64,000 bases of DNA, taken from contig NZ_JAKWBN010000003.1 of assembly GCF_022511585.1 (NCBI RefSeq), positions 310,001 to 374,000 of the forward strand. The letters are read 5' to 3'. A model generated the notes under the pieces. The model was not told the DNA's origin and searched no databases. It saw nothing but the letters and a program-made list of their open reading frames with translations. This document shows positions 61,932 to 64,000 of the stretch, piece after piece (position 1 is the stretch's first letter; each line of letters starts with the position of its first letter). A program made the translations under genes and the position numbers. This DNA comes from Shimazuella soli. Its GTDB lineage: Bacteria; Bacillota; Bacilli; Thermoactinomycetales; Thermoactinomycetaceae.

Positions 61932-63275
61932 ATGGGCAAATATTTTGGAACCGACGGTGTTCGGGGAGTAGCTAACTTAGAATTAACACCAGAACTAGTT
62001 TTCCGTTTAGGGCGTTTTGGAGCTTATGTACTAACCAAACAAAACCAAAATGCTAAAATGGTAATCGGAAGAGATACCAGGCTTTCTGGAGAGATGTTAG
62101 AAGCCGCATTAATTGCAGGTATCACTTCAGTTGGTGTTGATGTAGTTCGATTAGGTGTTATCAGTACGCCTGGGGTTGCTTTTTTAACCAAGCATTTGGA
62201 AGCAGATGCAGGGGTAATGATCTCAGCTTCCCATAACCCTTTCCCGGATAATGGAATAAAATTTTTCAATGCTAATGGTCAAAAGTTAGCAGATCATATA
62301 GAAGATCAAATTGAACAGCTACTCAATGAAAATGAAGATACATTGCAAAGACCGATAGCCGATAAAATCGGACGTGTAGTAGACGATTCCAAATCTTATC
62401 AGCATTATTTAAATCATTTAAAATCGACTATTGATATTGATTTATGCGGTATTCATGTAGTGGTCGATGGAGCAAACGGAGCAGCATACCAATTAGCGCC
62501 CCAATTGCTTCGTGAGCTCGGTGCAGATGTAACTACTATTCACAGTACACCTGATGGGAAAAATATAAATGTTGAATGCGGGTCGACTCATCCAGAATCG
62601 CTGCAACAAGAAGTAATTGCAAAAGGTGCTCATATCGGCTTAGCTTTTGATGGGGACGCAGATCGATTAATTGCAGTAGATGAACAAGGTGAATTGCTCG
62701 ACGGGGATAAGATTCTCTTTATTTGCGGGCAATATCTCAAAGAACATGGTCAATTAAATCAAGATACCATTGTGACAACTGTTATGAGTAACATTGGCTT
62801 TTTTAAAGCTGCCGAAAATGCAGGTCTGCTCACAGAAAAAACCAAAGTGGGAGATAGATATGTATTAGAGCGGATGCTTTCTGGAGGTTATAACCTTGGT
62901 GGTGAGCAATCCGGTCATATTATTTTTCTCAACTATAATACAACAGGTGATGGACTGCTCTCTGCAATTCAACTATTGCAGGTGATGAAAGAAACAGGAG
63001 CGCGTTTGTCTGATCTGAGTGCTCGTGTAACAACATATCCTCAGCTGCTAAAAAATGTAGAAGTAAAGAGCAAAGAAGGCTGGGAACAAAACGAAGCAAT
63101 CCAAACTGCAATCCATGAAGTAGAAGGGCAATTAAAGGAAAATGGTCGGGTTCTTGTTCGTCCTTCCGGTACAGAACCTCTGATTCGTGTCATGGCAGAA
63201 GGACCAGATCAAGAGGTAGTGAAACAGTATGTGCAAAAGATTGCAGATGTCATTCAACGTGAAATGGGAAAATAA
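61932..63275 (+). CDS. glmM: phosphoglucosamine mutase
   Basis: Interconverts glucosamine 6-P and 1-P on the way to UDP-GlcNAc; 447 aa. Phosphoserine loop M-I-S-A-S-H-N-P-F, metal loop D-G-D-A-D-R, sugar loop G-G-E-Q-S-G-H, phosphate loop R-P-S-G-T-E-P. GGAGG lies upstream. In B. subtilis GlmM binds CdaA and lowers c-di-AMP synthesis. Confidence 0.97.
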   Translation: MGKYFGTDGVRGVANLELTPELVFRLGRFGAYVLTKQNQNAKMVIGRDTRLSGEMLEAALIAGITSVGVDVVRLGVISTPGVAFLTKHLEADAGVMISASHNPFPDNGIKFFNANGQKLADHIEDQIEQLLNENEDTLQRPIADKIGRVVDDSKSYQHYLNHLKSTIDIDLCGIHVVVDGANGAAYQLAPQLLRELGADVTTIHSTPDGKNINVECGSTHPESLQQEVIAKGAHIGLAFDGDADRLIAVDEQGELLDGDKILFICGQYLKEHGQLNQDTIVTTVMSNIGFFKAAENAGLLTEKTKVGDRYVLERMLSGGYNLGGEQSGHIIFLNYNTTGDGLLSAIQLLQVMKETGARLSDLSARVTTYPQLLKNVEVKSKEGWEQNEAIQTAIHEVEGQLKENGRVLVRPSGTEPLIRVMAEGPDQEVVKQYVQKIADVIQREMGK

Positions 63276-63278
63276 ATC

Positions 63279-63310
63279 CGGCCAGGTTCTTGGTTGAACT
63301 TGGCTTTTTC
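63279..63310 (+). terminator. terminator after glmM
   Basis: GGCCAGGTTC-ttggtt-GAACTTGGC then TTTTTC. Confidence 0.8.
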
Positions 63311-63440
63311 TTCCTTAACCCTTTACTTTTTCTTGTAAATTGAATAGGATAGTGTAGTGGATTCTAAAAAGTTTATCTAACTTTCGAATAAGGGGTGATG
63401 CTTGGAAAGAAGGGAAGAGTATATTTTTTTATATGTTGTA

Positions 63441-63580
63441 AGCGCCAGGACTGCAAGCGTTGCAGTTGACGAGGAGGAGGTTTATCGATTTTTATCGGCG
63501 GATGCCTCCCGGTGTTTCGTCTGCACCGACGACTCTCTATACAATTCAATTGGGTGACCAGCTGAGCAAAAATAGAGAGA
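63441..63580 (+). ncRNA. glmS ribozyme
   Basis: Self-cleaving riboswitch activated by glucosamine 6-phosphate. The conserved AGCGCC stands at 63441-63446, with cleavage expected between A63441 and G63442. GTTGACGAGGAGGAGGTTTA and TCGGCGGATGCCTCCCGG form the core pseudoknot strands; CGGTG...CACCG is P3, and CTCTCTAT...ATAGAGAG (ending 63579) the closing of P4. Confidence 0.93.
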
Positions 63581-63642
63581 AGGCGAAAAGGAGAGTAAGG
63601 TTTAGCACCTTGAAAATTTGATAATAGATGGAGGTTTTGCAT

Positions 63643-64000
63643 ATGTGCGGAATCGTAGGATATATTGGTTTGAAACAAGCTCAAAATGTACTTTTAGAAG
63701 GACTAGAAAAGCTGGAGTATCGTGGATATGACTCCGCTGGGGTAGCTATTTACAACGGAAATACGATCGGAGTGAAAAAGACAAAAGGCCGGTTGGCTGA
63801 TTTGGCTGGCCATCTTGATGAGAAAGCATTAACTGGCCAACTTGGAATAGGTCACACCCGATGGGCTACACATGGCAAACCATCCGATGCAAATTCCCAT
63901 CCACATGTTGATGGAGAAGAGCAGTTTGCTGTTGTTCATAATGGTATTATTGAAAATTACATTGAGTTGAAAGAAGAGCTCATCAGCAAAGGTCATACAT
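63643..64000 (+). CDS. glmS: glutamine-fructose-6-P aminotransferase, 3' cut by window
   Basis: First step of amino-sugar synthesis. Only the first ~119 codons lie in the window: the glutaminase domain with catalytic [26 protein letters not shown] and [13 protein letters not shown] 9 bases before ATG. Controlled by the ribozyme in its leader. Confidence 0.97.
   Translation, partial: MCGIVGYIGLKQAQNVLLEGLEKLEYRGYDSAGVAIYNGNTIGVKKTKGRLADLAGHLDEKALTGQLGIGHTRWATHGKPSDANSHPHVDGEEQFAVVHNGIIENYIELKEELISKGHT

Noticed and set aside
1-64000. CRISPR array, rRNA genes or a complete prophage
   Set aside because: No regularly spaced direct repeats, no rRNA sequence, and no structural phage genes were seen.

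Overview
The window is a low-GC (about 40% G+C in sampled lines) Gram-positive chromosome segment of Bacillales type. Gene orders match Bacillus subtilis neighbourhoods: cwlO-like/ctpB/minJ/uvrBA/yvlD, hprK-lgt-yvoF and cdaA-cdaR-glmM-glmS. The RNA regulators are typical of Firmicutes (T-box, glmS ribozyme), many starts are TTG or GTG, and Shine-Dalgarno sites are strong. The family Thermoactinomycetaceae is possible but cannot be proved from this segment. No rRNA, CRISPR array or complete prophage is seen.

Layout. 0-10.4 kb: two M23 murein hydrolases, an S41 protease, MinJ-like protein, SOS-type uvrBA and a YvlD-like protein. 10.5-13.0 kb: a frameshifted MATE transporter and a 5'-truncated TnpB remnant with its right end. 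13.2-18.9 kb: phosphoesterase, CDF transporter, class D sortase, HPr kinase, a minus-strand zinc-ribbon miniprotein, lgt and an acyltransferase. 18.9-19.9 kb: decayed genes and a repeat. 19.9-23.7 kb: T-box controlled proBA, and pyrD.

24-34 kb is the accessory zone. It has GC-rich single-gene cassettes and a divergent locus of a three-gene unknown operon facing an XRE-TPR regulator. The regulator is followed at once by a 20-residue peptide ORF. Broken paralogues of the neighbouring genes and palindromic repeats follow, then acetyltransferases and a TipAS-type MerR regulator.

34.3-46.1 kb: a nearly gap-free amino-acid block, hisZGDBHAFIE then argCJBDF, the second behind a probable ArgR-controlled promoter. 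46.1-56.9 kb: small membrane and hypothetical proteins, a TetR/beta-lactamase-fold pair under an 18-bp-arm palindrome, a prs paralogue, a TPR protein with thioredoxin, a CcdC-like protein and a marR-hlyD-hlyD-emrB efflux operon. 57.5-58.3 kb: nine tRNA genes. 58.6-64 kb: arginase, a GC-rich mini-gene, cdaA-cdaR-glmM, and the glmS ribozyme with the 5' end of glmS.

Working together: the his and arg blocks give histidine and most of the ornithine/citrulline route, while hisC, histidinol phosphatase, argG, argH and carAB are not here. CdaA, CdaR, GlmM and GlmS link c-di-AMP to amino-sugar supply for the wall. The strongest candidate for something undescribed is the 27.0-31.2 kb locus: a TPR regulator, an apparently leaderless peptide with a decayed second copy, and a divergent operon whose first gene has a dead paralogue beside another XRE fragment at 19 kb.
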